Origin: Hypomyces perniciosus
Lineage: Eukaryota; Ascomycota; Sordariomycetes; Hypocreales; Hypocreaceae
Direction: 5' to 3'
DNA length: 64,000 bases
NCBI GenBank assembly: GCA_008477525.1
Contig: SPDT01000009.1
Span: 806,001 to 870,000, forward strand
Positions 1-9,313 of the stretch are shown here, one piece after another (within the stretch, counting starts at the first letter, position 1; each line of letters starts with the position of its first letter). The notes below the pieces were generated by a model. The model had not been told where the DNA came from. It saw nothing but the letters and a program-made list of their open reading frames with translations, and did no database searches. The translations under genes and the position numbers were made by a program.

Positions 1-752
1 CTTCCGTGTAATTAGGCATTATAATTATAGAAATATTTTATTGAAAAAAAACGATAGAAAGGCGCAAGAAAACACGGTCGCGATGTTGTGGTATTGGTGT
101 TGAATTGGAATGATGAGGGTTGCGGGAAAATGGGTGGTCTGACTTATCGCATTGTTCGCATTCGGCTATCATCTCTTTTGTCACGTGACTTCACAAGGGC
201 TGTATCCACGGCACAAGTCCCTATGTTATGACAGGGCCGTTTTCGGGCCCTTCTGTCGCGTAAAGCGGATCGTATAGTCAGCACATTCATTTCACTATAC
301 GGTTCGAAAGGCACCTGAATTCTAGCTCTATTCATCTCTCCTGTCGGTTGTTGAAGAGCGATCGCCCGTATCTCTGATAGTTTCCTCGCCAGCCACTTTA
401 TAGTGTATCTGGAACGCGTCGCGTTCCTCTGTTCCACATAGCTCCTCCTCGAGTTCCACACCGCAATTTCCTTCCAACTTCAACAGAGTTTTCCACCTCG
501 TCCGCACTATCCAACACCCTCTTAGATGTAGTTTCTAGATAGCTTCGAGTCAGAGAGTTATACGAAGCTAACTACTACGCTCCACAGCTCGATCTGACAC
601 TTGCATATGGTTCCTGGATGCACAGAAAATCAAGACATACATATGGTTTCTGGGGGATTATACTAAAATTGAGAACGTCACAAGACGAGCTCGAGAAGCA
701 GTGCAACGTCAAACAACCACTAATTCCCGTTACGCTAGATGATCAGCCTAAG
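1..752. other. Intergenic, no supported gene
   Basis: Short open frames exist on both strands (for example 144-461 on the minus strand) but none shows a recognisable family, a convincing codon pattern or splice-linked extension. Nothing else is seen. Confidence 0.5.
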
Positions 753-1290
753 TCATTGGGATTTGCTTGGTCCAATCATTTTCCACATGCCGAAAATCCT
801 CATGTTTTCATCGACTTTTACTAGAGGTTTCTCCTTCACGAGGAACCTCGTGGTCGCTCCTTCCTCCGCATGTATTCCTCCAATTACCATCGGGCCATCA
901 AGCGGAAATAGGTGCGCTGGGAATCCGAATCCTTTGGGTGAGTATAAATACCCTTCGTAATGATCGTTAAATCTAAGGATAGTACTGAAATATCCTTGGA
1001 GCTATCCTTGTTAGTTGTGGGCGTTTCTAGAGTTGGTAGTATATGCTCACTTCCACAGCACTCAGACTTTCTTCCAATGGCCAGGTGACCATTTGCATCT
1101 CCAGGCGTTCCCCCTTCGTCTTGCGTTTTAATTGTTGTATACGGTCATCTTCTCCCTGTCGCGTACTGTTGTAAGCCGTCCAGTTAATGGAATCTCCATG
1201 TCGGTTCGCAAATGCCTCAATATCGGCTACGGCCTTTCGGCTGGTGTCGTCAAGTGGGATTTGGATTGCTTCTATTGCGTGCGAAGACAT
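753..1290 (-). CDS. Hypothetical two-exon gene, about 162 aa
   Basis: I do not recognise the family. Exon 1 is 1051-1290 (80 codons, starts MSSHAIEAIQIPLDD). A 49-bp intron at 1002-1050 has a GTGAGC donor, a CTAAC branch-like site close to the acceptor, and a TAG acceptor. Exon 2 is 753-1001 (83 codons with TGA stop). Both exons keep one frame, and exon 2 runs 82 codons without a stop although it has no start of its own, which is the main support for the model. The N-terminal half is charged (RQGEDDRIQQLKRKTKGER), and the C-terminal half is rich in Gly, Phe and Tyr, with segments such as GYLYSPKGFGFPAHLFPLDG. No signal peptide or membrane helix is apparent. Without the splice, the frame would stop seven codons after the donor, giving 87 aa. 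Conservation in another genome would be needed to be certain. Confidence 0.5.
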
Positions 1291-3218
1291 GGGGATATTG
1301 TATTAAGTCAGGGTAAATGGTGTAGCTCAGACTGGGGTTTGACGTTCAAAAAGAAGTGTTGCGATCCTAGGTGCCTGATAAATTTTTGGGCGTCGTCGTC
1401 ATGAGGGGTCAAAGTGTCATGTGACGTAAGTCCATACGCAACTGAATTATTACGTCACGGGATCCTTCTTGAAGGGTTGGTGGCATTGGATTGTTTTGTC
1501 GAAGCGAAAAAGTCGAAGAGGCAGAAATGCAGGAGAAACCCTCTAACTGACAAGAAAGTCCTGCAACCGGGCTGCTTTGGATATCAGCAACAACATGACA
1601 ACAAGCTGCCTATACCTTTACTGTGCGGGCGGAACAAGCTGGTTACTCTCACTCTAACCCTATCAGCCAGCCAGTACGGAGTCCGTGATTACAGACCTAA
1701 TAACATGCTGCCGAATCCTTCGGAGGGTCTCAACAACGAGCATCCCCGTCCAAGGATACGAGGGCGGGACACTGCCTTCATTTTCAACCCCTCTAAATTA
1801 ACCAACGCCAACTTATCGTCAACAATAACCCGCTGCCCTCAACGCCGCTATCCCTATTCCAGCAATTCCTACCTGTTTCCTTGGTAGAAAAATGAGTCAG
1901 CTAAATAAATGAAGGCCCCGTGCCGGGGCCAGAAGGTCATCCAATAAGGCGGTCGCAAAAGTTTCAATGGAAGCTGATCCTGACAACTGTTTATTCGGGT
2001 GACGAGTTTGAAGAACGCCTTCGCCGCCGACCAATAACAACAGAGCCACGGGCCCGGCCAGTCAAAGTTGGCAGGCAATAACATAGTCTTTTTCTTGTTG
2101 AAATTGCCCTCGTCAAGAACTATCTTCTTCAACAGCATAGCCGGCCTAGCTGGAAGACCTATACCAGTCAAATTGAGTGATGGCAGTGCCTAGTTAGTAA
2201 ACTTTGTGAGATGTGTCGCAACCAAGGTACAACAAGACAAAGATTCCAAGCTGGGGATGAACTTACGCCTATTACACAGCATAACCACATCCACCGCAAA
2301 AAACGGGCGTGTTGTCTAGATTGCTAAGGACTACAGCTTAGGCAGACCCAATTACGAAGCCAGGACCTCAGTGAATTGAAATGAAATGGCCTCAGTCTTT
2401 AAGCTAAGGCTATTGCGACTGCTATGGGCTGTGATCAGTGTGATGTAGCGATATGACTTCTATCATAGCCCAATTTGGCGGGGAAGTATAATGGCAAAGA
2501 TGCATTGCAAAGCGCTGATGTTGTGGACAGCGTGGTTAAATGCTAGATCAATTTCGGGCCAACTTTGGCTCTGCGAGAAGAGGTCTGTGAGTGTTGGATG
2601 CGTGTCTCCGTCATCACGAAACCACCGCGAACGACTGTACGCACTATGATCTCAGCATAATCGCGCACTCACGGTACAAGTCGAACGAGCCACCGCTTCC
2701 TTTATTGAAGTGCATGCCTAACGACCATTGCTGTACATAGTATGTCGCCGCTTCGCCCTCCGCTGAAGCCCCCACGCGCTAGTACGCTCGACAAAGTCCA
2801 CCCACCGTATTTGCTTTCGACATGCAGCATACCCCGAAAACGAGCAGCCGCTCTTGCGCCTGACGGCCGTCGATGGAGACGAGAGAGATGGAATCGATTA
2901 CGATATAGCGATACTTTCTTGCGGTATCGTCACTAGTAACACGTGGCCAGCCGGTTGGCTAGCAAGGAGGGACAACAATGACGCTTTTTTGGCCGTGGTT
3001 CGACCAAAAGATGGCATCTTCCGAGACAAGGAATACTATTGCTTTGCAGGCCAGCATACACCTCATTGTATAGCCCTCATTTGCCCTAGCCCGAGTACAG
3101 CTTTTCTCACAAGTCATCGCTGTGTAGACAAGTATCCCGTCATCATATACTTCGATCACTGGCGGTTCCCTTACAACAATCTGTCCAGTCCTTGGGATCA
3201 ACTCATTATGGATAGCCA
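1291..3218. other. Intergenic with unassigned open frames
   Basis: Open frames at 1414-1887 (plus), 1869-2171 (minus) and 2742-2936 (plus) have no family I recognise. The 2742-2936 frame carries a basic patch (IPRKRAAALAPDGRRWRR) that could be a remnant of the disordered N-terminus of the nuclease-like relic that follows, but this is only a guess. Confidence 0.3.
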
Positions 3219-3914
3219 TGTTGGATTTTCGTCAGGATCTTGAAGAAGATCGTCGGCCGCACGGAAGAATGCGACTTGGAGAATATGTCAGAAGCAGCTT
3301 GGAACGCCCGAGTGCATGAAGTTTTGCTGGACTTTGTCTTTTAATGCTTCGCTGGCTCAGTACGACATTGGGATGTGACTCCTGCACCTATTAACAAGTC
3401 CTATTTACCACGCCATAGCACTGGTGCTGATATACATTCTAAGATGGTTGACTTTTGTCCGACCCTTGCTGGGGATGATATTACTACTACGCAAAGGCGA
3501 CTCAAGACTGTCAATGACTTTGACTCTATCAACCATACATCTTATCAATCCATCCGAGACCGACCTATCGCCGTAAGCATTGGGACAAAAACGCCCGAGG
3601 GATCGAACCAGGGGGCTAAGGCGCAACTATCGGTCTGGACCACTGCACATCTCAAGTGTCTGCGGTCATTGGCGGGGATATCACGAAGTCCGCTAGTGGT
3701 CGACATTACGCTTCCTGTTATTTCCATCCGCAATGGGGACTGGTCTCTGTCATTTGTGAGGGATCAAGCAGAAAGCGTGGACCTGATTGAGACATTTTCG
3801 ATTGGGAGTACAAAGTCTCTTGTCGGGTGCTACAAGGTTGTTGCGTTCTTAAGGCATTTGGGTATTTGGGTGCAGGCTGGGATAGGATTGCAAGAGGAAT
3901 TTCTGGCTGGTTGA
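3219..3914 (+). pseudogene. Relic of fungal PD-(D/E)XK nuclease-like protein (PDDEXK_12 type)
   Basis: The reading frame around 3243-3914 matches the C-terminal domain of a large fungal family annotated as PD-(D/E)XK nuclease-like. Signature stretches in order are ECDLENMSEAAWNARVHEVL, SKMVDFCPTL, SYQSIRDRPIAVSIGTK, AKAQLSVWTTAHLKCLRSL, and a C-terminal IGSTKSLVGCYKVVAFLRHL. Two lesions are visible: an in-frame TAA at 3342-3344 between the first and second blocks, and Gly in place of the Glu usually found in the SIETK motif, which is expected to be part of the catalytic E-x-K. An open frame from 3375 gives 179 aa but lacks the upstream helices. The upstream start is not identifiable. The family's biological role is poorly known; the assignment is from motif memory, the lesions are seen directly. 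Confidence 0.7.
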
Positions 3915-4959
3915 AACCTGGGTTGGTTCACCCGCACTGAGAGCCGCTGATGGCCTCCGTACTCGACAATTATGGGAGCCAATTAGGGCGATGAGATAGC
4001 CTAGGACGTGGTCTTGCCCTTATGTGATTTGTGGTCATCGCGCCGTACATGTACCACGTTAATGACTATCCAATCCAATCCAAGCCATGTTCATGTAGGA
4101 AAGAAGAAAGTGCACTATTTTGCATGTCTCCGACAAATTTGTAAGAATAAAAGCCCAAGTCTGCCTCACCGTGGCGCTGCCTCGTAGAAGTAGTCTTAAG
4201 CCGGGCTTTCAGACGTTATGCCATCCTTTCGATGGGTGTCATTGGCCTCTCTCAAGTCCAAGTAGCAATGATCCATGCAAGTGCAAGCACAAGCTGGAAT
4301 CCGTCCACCGTCATTGCCTCCGCCTGACTGGCGTTATCACCTACTGTCCTCCACCCTGTCGCATCAATGTATGACCACTTGCAAGCAAGTTTATACATGG
4401 GGCATTTTGGGCCATGGGCCGTTGGAACCCCAATAACCAAACATACAGGAATCGGGGGCCTGGTGTACTTCCTTGCTTCTCCGTTACTACAAAGGTATCT
4501 CGAGTGGAGACCTCTAGCCATCCTCCGGACGCTCTCGGAATCCCTCCGGGATGGCCCATGAGATCATTGGGCTATGGTTCCGTGTGCTGCTTTTGGTCGC
4601 AACCAAATCTGTATCCAATAGCTTCTGGCTGTTCCTCGAACAATTCGTCACTCCGCTCACGCTCCGTTCCTCTTGCTACCCTCGCGGGTGGCAAGTCCAG
4701 AGCCGGGTCTCCGGCGGTGATAATACCGGGAGCGGTTGATGAAGTATGCGTTGGCGGATGATTAGTGATAGTGGAATGAGCATTATTGCTAATGTGTAAT
4801 GACTTTATGATAACTATGGTTCTCTTAGTTCTGGTTGCGTGTGTTTACCTTTTTTTTCTATTATCACGTGTCATCTCACGGGGGGCTGAATCTACTGGTT
4901 GAACGTGTAAGTCAGGTAAATATTGTCTGAGTACGGATAAATAGCTGTGGATAAGTCGT
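3915..4959. other. Intergenic
   Basis: Several overlapping open frames of 60-115 codons lie between 4120 and 4761 on both strands without a recognisable product. A stretch on the minus strand around 4570-4740 looks coding-like in composition but I cannot assign it. Confidence 0.3.
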
Positions 4960-5100
4960 CATGGAATCATTACGAGTTCGACAGATACGGAAAAACATGG
5001 GGCCAATCGGGAGGTCTGAACAATGGCAACCTTGTTATTGGCGAGAGCGATGGCAGCGATGATGAGTTCGATGGCGTTCACACCAATGTGGTGTTACGGG
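4960..5100 (-). pseudogene. Fragment resembling Ca2+/H+ exchanger (CAX/Vcx1) first repeat
   Basis: On the minus strand, 5010-5078 encodes NAIELIIAAIALANNKVAIVQTS (with a few residues upstream). This closely matches the conserved first alpha-repeat of fungal vacuolar calcium/proton exchangers, where the family reads GNAVELI followed by ALxxNxxxIVQxSLxGS. Immediately after, the frame must shift by one base to keep any resemblance (IGPMF where the family has IGSML), and the similarity then ends. There is a stop two residues before the motif. This is therefore a short, frameshifted scrap, not a working transporter. It rests on a motif of about 23 residues, so a chance match is possible but unlikely. 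Confidence 0.45.
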
Positions 5101-5879
5101 TATGTAACAAACCGATTTGTGAATTCAGCAATGTTGGCTGGTTGGATCTGGTTGGTGAAGGTGAATGGCTCCTTCGGCTGGGAATGGGAAGCGCGAGTTA
5201 GAGAATAGCCAGCTGCTCTTCTAGATGGCTGCCATCCCAGATGTCGGTCTGCGCTTTCGGTCTGTTCTGCCGCTTCGTTGATGGTGTTTCGCCTCAGTAA
5301 GGCCACTCAAGAATTATGTAGCACATGATCGATTACGCATTTCCCATGAGCTTCGCATCGGCATCATCGTAGTGATTAAGCCCAGTCCGTGATAAAGAGA
5401 GCGCTTCTTACCCACAAAGTACGCTGCCTACGTCACTCCTCTAGACCCTTTTTTGTCTTTCTTCGAAGCGACGAGGGGTTTGACCGTGGCAGTGTTCTGC
5501 GTGTTTTGACCCTTGAGCATGCTGGTTAGCAGCCAGTTTTGGCTTTTCATTGTCCCAGAGCGGGGGCTGAGAACGTCCGGCGGCTGGCAGTAGGGCAACC
5601 GAGGGAGGTGATGACACCTCGGGCATTTCTCGGAGGTGCAGATCGGAGAAGATTGTGGCTTGAAGAAGGCGTATGTACTCCGTAGCAGGGAGAAGATGTC
5701 TTATGCTAGACAGGAGAAAAGCCGGATTGCTCAAAGAGACTATGTAGATAGGAGTGCGGCGGAGCAAGAGCACATATGCTGGAGGCACTACTCTTGGAGT
5801 AGTCAACCTTGGACAATGAACTTGTAGGCTCAGAGGAAACTGGGACGGGGAAGGGCGAGTTGTGTGGTCAATGCAATGA
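5101..5879. other. Flank of hAT copy A, no assigned gene
   Basis: A minus-strand frame stays open from the transposon edge down to 5441, and a plus-strand frame is open from 5809 into the element. Neither has a known family. See the finding on the reconstructed empty site. Confidence 0.35.
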
Positions 5880-5887
5880 GGCAGACT
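5880..5887. repeat. 8-bp target-site duplication, left of hAT copy A
   Basis: GGCAGACT lies directly outside the left end of the transposon and is repeated perfectly at 9306-9313. An 8-bp duplication is the hAT superfamily hallmark. Confidence 0.93.
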
Positions 5888-5907
5888 CAGGGTGGCGATC
5901 CATTCCA
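5888..5907 (+). repeat. Left terminal inverted repeat, hAT copy A
   Basis: Begins CAGGGTGGCGATCC; pairs with 9286-9305 with one mismatch at position 5. The CAG start is common in hAT ends. Confidence 0.9.
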
Positions 5908-6623
5908 CGTCCATTTCCACGGGCGTCCATTTATGGAAATGGATGGCCCGTGCATCCATTTCCATCCATTCCATCGCGCCTGCCATTACATAATCCATCC
6001 ATCCACGGAAGGGTCCCGTGGATGGAAATGGAAGCAGGGGGGCGCTTAATCATCACCCTAAAATAGTATACTTACCATTGCCCAAGTCAGTGACATCATT
6101 ACCAGAGACTCCGTGCTTGTTCTACCTGACCCTCCGCCAACATACCCTATATATCATTGGAAGAGTAGGTAAACGAAACTAAATCTATATGCATTTAATA
6201 TATAGCTATATAGAGAGAAATGAATCTTATTATATATATTTTAGTATATTGCTAGAAAGGCCAACTCTATTCCAATTATAATAAATATCTTTTTTAAAAA
6301 CTGTATTTATGTACTCCGTAATAACTGTCAGGTTTTCGCATCAAGTTAAGCTATAAAAATACCTGCATCACTTAGCCTAGTATAAAACTAGAGGGACGCT
6401 AAACTTAAGTCACCACTAACAAATCACTATACATTTTGCTCTTACATATGTTAGTAGTGATTATGGAAGATTTTTTTTTTTTGGTAGCCAGGAGCGTGGA
6501 GATTTCGCGTTCTTAGTTACCGCGTTCAGGCGCGTTGAACTTCTATTAGGAGAAAGGGTTTTATGTACTTCGTATATGAATTTTTTATTAATGGAATCGC
6601 CATAAGCATAATTTATTAACCCT

Positions 6624-8963
6624 ATGCATCCTCAGATACAGGCCCAGGAGGACCAGGAGAACCTGTGGGACCTTTTCCCTTGGAAATACTTCCCTGGGTA
6701 TACTCAATCCCAGCGTTGCGCATCCATATCGTCATGGATATGGCAATTCGGTTACGATATCGAGAAGAGCGACGATGATACAAAGCGGCGATGGGTTTGC
6801 AAGGTCTGCGTAAAGAGTAGTAAGCAAAAACCTCACTCGACTGCCTCGAATGGCACACAGAACGCAGAGATCCACCTCTGGACCGACCACAGCATCTGGG
6901 ATCCTTCAGGCAGGCGGAAGCCGCCAAGTAAAGCAAAAGAGAATACGTCATCAAGGAATATCGCCGAGATGATGAAGCTGAACACATATAACTCGCGAGA
7001 ACAGCAGATTGCCAACCAGATCATCGGCCGTTTTGATCGATTAGCCTTCCAGCGCTTGGTAGTCTGTTGGATCATCAACAGTAATTCCTCCTTCCGACAA
7101 AGCGAAGATCCGTACCTCCGCGCAGTTTTCGAGTACCTCAATCCCCTCGTGAAGACGACCGAGGCACATATCACCCACGATACCGTTCGCAGACGCATCC
7201 TTAAGGTGTACGAAGAAAACATAGAGGAAATAAAGCGAGTGTTGGCGGCAGCCCCAGGGCTGATTCACATAGCGTTCGATGGCTGGAGGTCGAATAATCG
7301 CCATGCTCTATATGGAATCGTTTGCTATTTTCTTGATACCGTTGGCCAGCCACAAAAACTTGTCCTTGGACTTCCAGAGCTTGTCGATCGTCATTCTGGG
7401 GAGAATATTGCTGCTCATGTTGTCGATATCCTTCGGAGCTATGATATAACCCAGAAGGTCGGATACTTTACACTTGATAACGCCAGCAACAACGATACAG
7501 CGATGAAGGAAATCGGAAAAGCGCTGGGCTTTAAGGGAGAAACCCGGCGATTACGCTGCTTTGGCCATATCCTTAATCTTGCTGTTAAAGCGCTGCTTTT
7601 TGGCCATGACTCTGAGGCATTTGAGGATGATATCCTTGGAAATGAGGCGCTTAATGCGAAGGCCCATGAGATGTGGAGACGGAAAGGCCCTATTGGGAAA
7701 CTCCATAACCTTGTCGTTTGGATTCATCGTTCAGACTTACTAACTAATCTCCTTCGGTCTCTTCAGTTGGTCGCGTTCGAGAAGTCTGAGGATCCGACAA
7801 TACAAGCGAAAAAGCCTCTAGATGTCATTACTGATGTGGTAACTCGTTGGCTTTCTACTCTTTACATGATCCGACGCGCTCTTCTCCTGAAGGACTTCCT
7901 TGAAGAACTCTGGTATAGGCAGAAAAACGAGTGGGAAGGGTCAATTTTAAGGGGAAAGAAGTCGAGGAGTGAAATGCCACTTTGTCTCAGGGATGACAAC
8001 AAACTCGATGAGAAGGATTGGAATATTATCGCTCTTTTTAACGAGGTCCTCCAACATTTTGAGCATGTTTTAATTACCCTTGAAGGTGACGGTCGACAGC
8101 GGATGCGAAAGTATGGCTATACTAAAGCATATGGATGCTCTTGGGATCTTATGTTTGGCTACGAGTACCTGCTTAATAAAATGGAGGTATATAAGGCCGC
8201 TGCTCATCGATATCCCGACCCTGAGCACTTCAAGGTCAATATTAATCTCTGCTGGAAGAAACTTGATGAGTACTACTCGCGGCTTGATGAGACACCGGTC
8301 TATTATGCAGCTGTCGCGCTTCATCCAGCATATCGTTGGGGATACTTTGAGGACATATGGGCAGATCGCCCAGAATGGATCCAGACTGCAAAGTCCCTTG
8401 TGGAGGGGCTGTATAGGTCTCAATACGATCCGCAGGTCGTTTCTCGAGACCGAGAACCGGTTATGAAGAAGCAGCGAACTTATCGAAATCCCTTCAACGA
8501 GTACTGCGAGGAGTCTCGTCAGGCGCCGGCATTATTACAGTCGCCATTCACTCCTGCTTCGTCAGCTGTGGGAGATGAATATAACGATTGGTTTCGAGAC
8601 GTACATAAATCGGATCAGAGGATCCTGGATCCCATCAGCTATTGGTGCGACAGACGGGAGGAATATCCTCGCCTATCACGGATGGCCCTTGATGTTCTTT
8701 CTACTCTTCCAATGTCTGCTGACGTTGAGAGACTTTTCTCTACGGCCGGCAGAATGGTTCGAGATGACCGGGCAAATCTGGATGCTAGTACAATTGGAAT
8801 GACGCAGACGGTGAGATCGTGGCTTCGTGGGGGATATATTCGAAGTGTGGAGAAGCTTCTTGAAGAGGTTGAGTTATCGGATACCGATCCGCTTGCCGAA
8901 CTGAGCTTTATAGAAGCTCGTGAAGTAACAGGTGGGCGAATTGTATGTACTATCCCTCTCTAG
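6624..8963 (+). CDS. hAT-family transposase, 779 aa
   Basis: This enzyme cuts and rejoins the element. The N-terminus (about residues 20-95) has an atypical BED-like zinc-binding region: WVCKVC followed by a spaced HLWTDH. The central part carries RNase H-fold hAT landmarks: FDGWRSNNRHALYG (first catalytic Asp region), FTLDNASNND and LRCFGHILNLAVKALL. The C-terminal dimerisation block is classical: DPISYWCDRREEYPRLSRMA, then LSTLPMSADVERLFSTAGR. There are no stops, frameshifts or introns. The first ATG lies after an AT-rich leader and fits the usual 650-800 aa length. Compared with the copies at 45222 and 48099 it differs at one residue (Arg for Leu in the GETRRLRC motif) plus two silent sites. 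It could be active. Confidence 0.95.
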   Translation: MHPQIQAQEDQENLWDLFPWKYFPGYTQSQRCASISSWIWQFGYDIEKSDDDTKRRWVCKVCVKSSKQKPHSTASNGTQNAEIHLWTDHSIWDPSGRRKPPSKAKENTSSRNIAEMMKLNTYNSREQQIANQIIGRFDRLAFQRLVVCWIINSNSSFRQSEDPYLRAVFEYLNPLVKTTEAHITHDTVRRRILKVYEENIEEIKRVLAAAPGLIHIAFDGWRSNNRHALYGIVCYFLDTVGQPQKLVLGLPELVDRHSGENIAAHVVDILRSYDITQKVGYFTLDNASNNDTAMKEIGKALGFKGETRRLRCFGHILNLAVKALLFGHDSEAFEDDILGNEALNAKAHEMWRRKGPIGKLHNLVVWIHRSDLLTNLLRSLQLVAFEKSEDPTIQAKKPLDVITDVVTRWLSTLYMIRRALLLKDFLEELWYRQKNEWEGSILRGKKSRSEMPLCLRDDNKLDEKDWNIIALFNEVLQHFEHVLITLEGDGRQRMRKYGYTKAYGCSWDLMFGYEYLLNKMEVYKAAAHRYPDPEHFKVNINLCWKKLDEYYSRLDETPVYYAAVALHPAYRWGYFEDIWADRPEWIQTAKSLVEGLYRSQYDPQVVSRDREPVMKKQRTYRNPFNEYCEESRQAPALLQSPFTPASSAVGDEYNDWFRDVHKSDQRILDPISYWCDRREEYPRLSRMALDVLSTLPMSADVERLFSTAGRMVRDDRANLDASTIGMTQTVRSWLRGGYIRSVEKLLEEVELSDTDPLAELSFIEAREVTGGRIVCTIPL

Positions 8964-9285
8964 ACTTTATTTATAGCGCACTGGCTAGAGCCTGGGCTCA
9001 TTAAGAAAGTGCTTGTTTTAATTATGTATAATAAGAGAGATATCCTGTATAATGAATTTTGTTGCTTGGTGATCATTGAGATGGTTACAGTGACTGTGGT
9101 GAGTACTATATATAGTAACTAATCTATTAGCGCGATACCTTTCCTATTTAGGTAACCCCATCCACGCATCCATTTCCATTTCCATCCATTCCATGCGACT
9201 GCTCTGGGCGTCCATTCCACCCATTCCACTGCACGTTGACTGAAATGGACGTCCATCCACTCAGCTAAGGCTGCGTGGATGGAAA

Positions 9286-9305
9286 TGGAATGGATCGCCA
9301 GCCTG
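9286..9305 (-). repeat. Right terminal inverted repeat, hAT copy A
   Basis: Reads inward as CAGGCTGGCGATCC. It is the only right terminus of this element family left in the window, because both other copies lost theirs. Confidence 0.9.
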
Positions 9306-9313
9306 GGCAGACT
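9306..9313. repeat. 8-bp target-site duplication, right of hAT copy A
   Basis: GGCAGACT, identical to 5880-5887. Confidence 0.93.

Larger units (their letters stand above)
5888..9305 (+). mobile_element. hAT transposon, copy A (complete, 3418 bp)
   Basis: This is a class II element bounded by 20-bp imperfect terminal inverted repeats (CAGGGTGGCGATCC on the left, CAGGCTGGCGATCC read inward on the right) and by perfect 8-bp target duplications. The first and last 130-150 bp are crowded with direct and inverted copies of an ATGGATGGAAATGG-like motif, probably transposase-binding subterminal repeats. One 779-codon transposase frame fills 6624-8963. About 700 bp of AT-rich leader with TATA-like boxes (around 6352 and 6380) precede it, and a short AT-rich trailer follows. 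Both ends and the ORF are intact, so this copy looks autonomous. Two almost identical copies lie at 44.5-51.2 kb. Confidence 0.95.

Noticed and set aside
5864..6066. Open frames at 5809-6066, 44425-44664 and 50996-51223
   Set aside because: They are translations of the hAT subterminal repeats, not genes.
7041..8802. Secondary frames inside the transposases (for example 8070-8423, 8080-8466 and their equivalents in copies B and C)
   Set aside because: They are shadows of the 779-codon frame and are conserved only because the copies are nearly identical.
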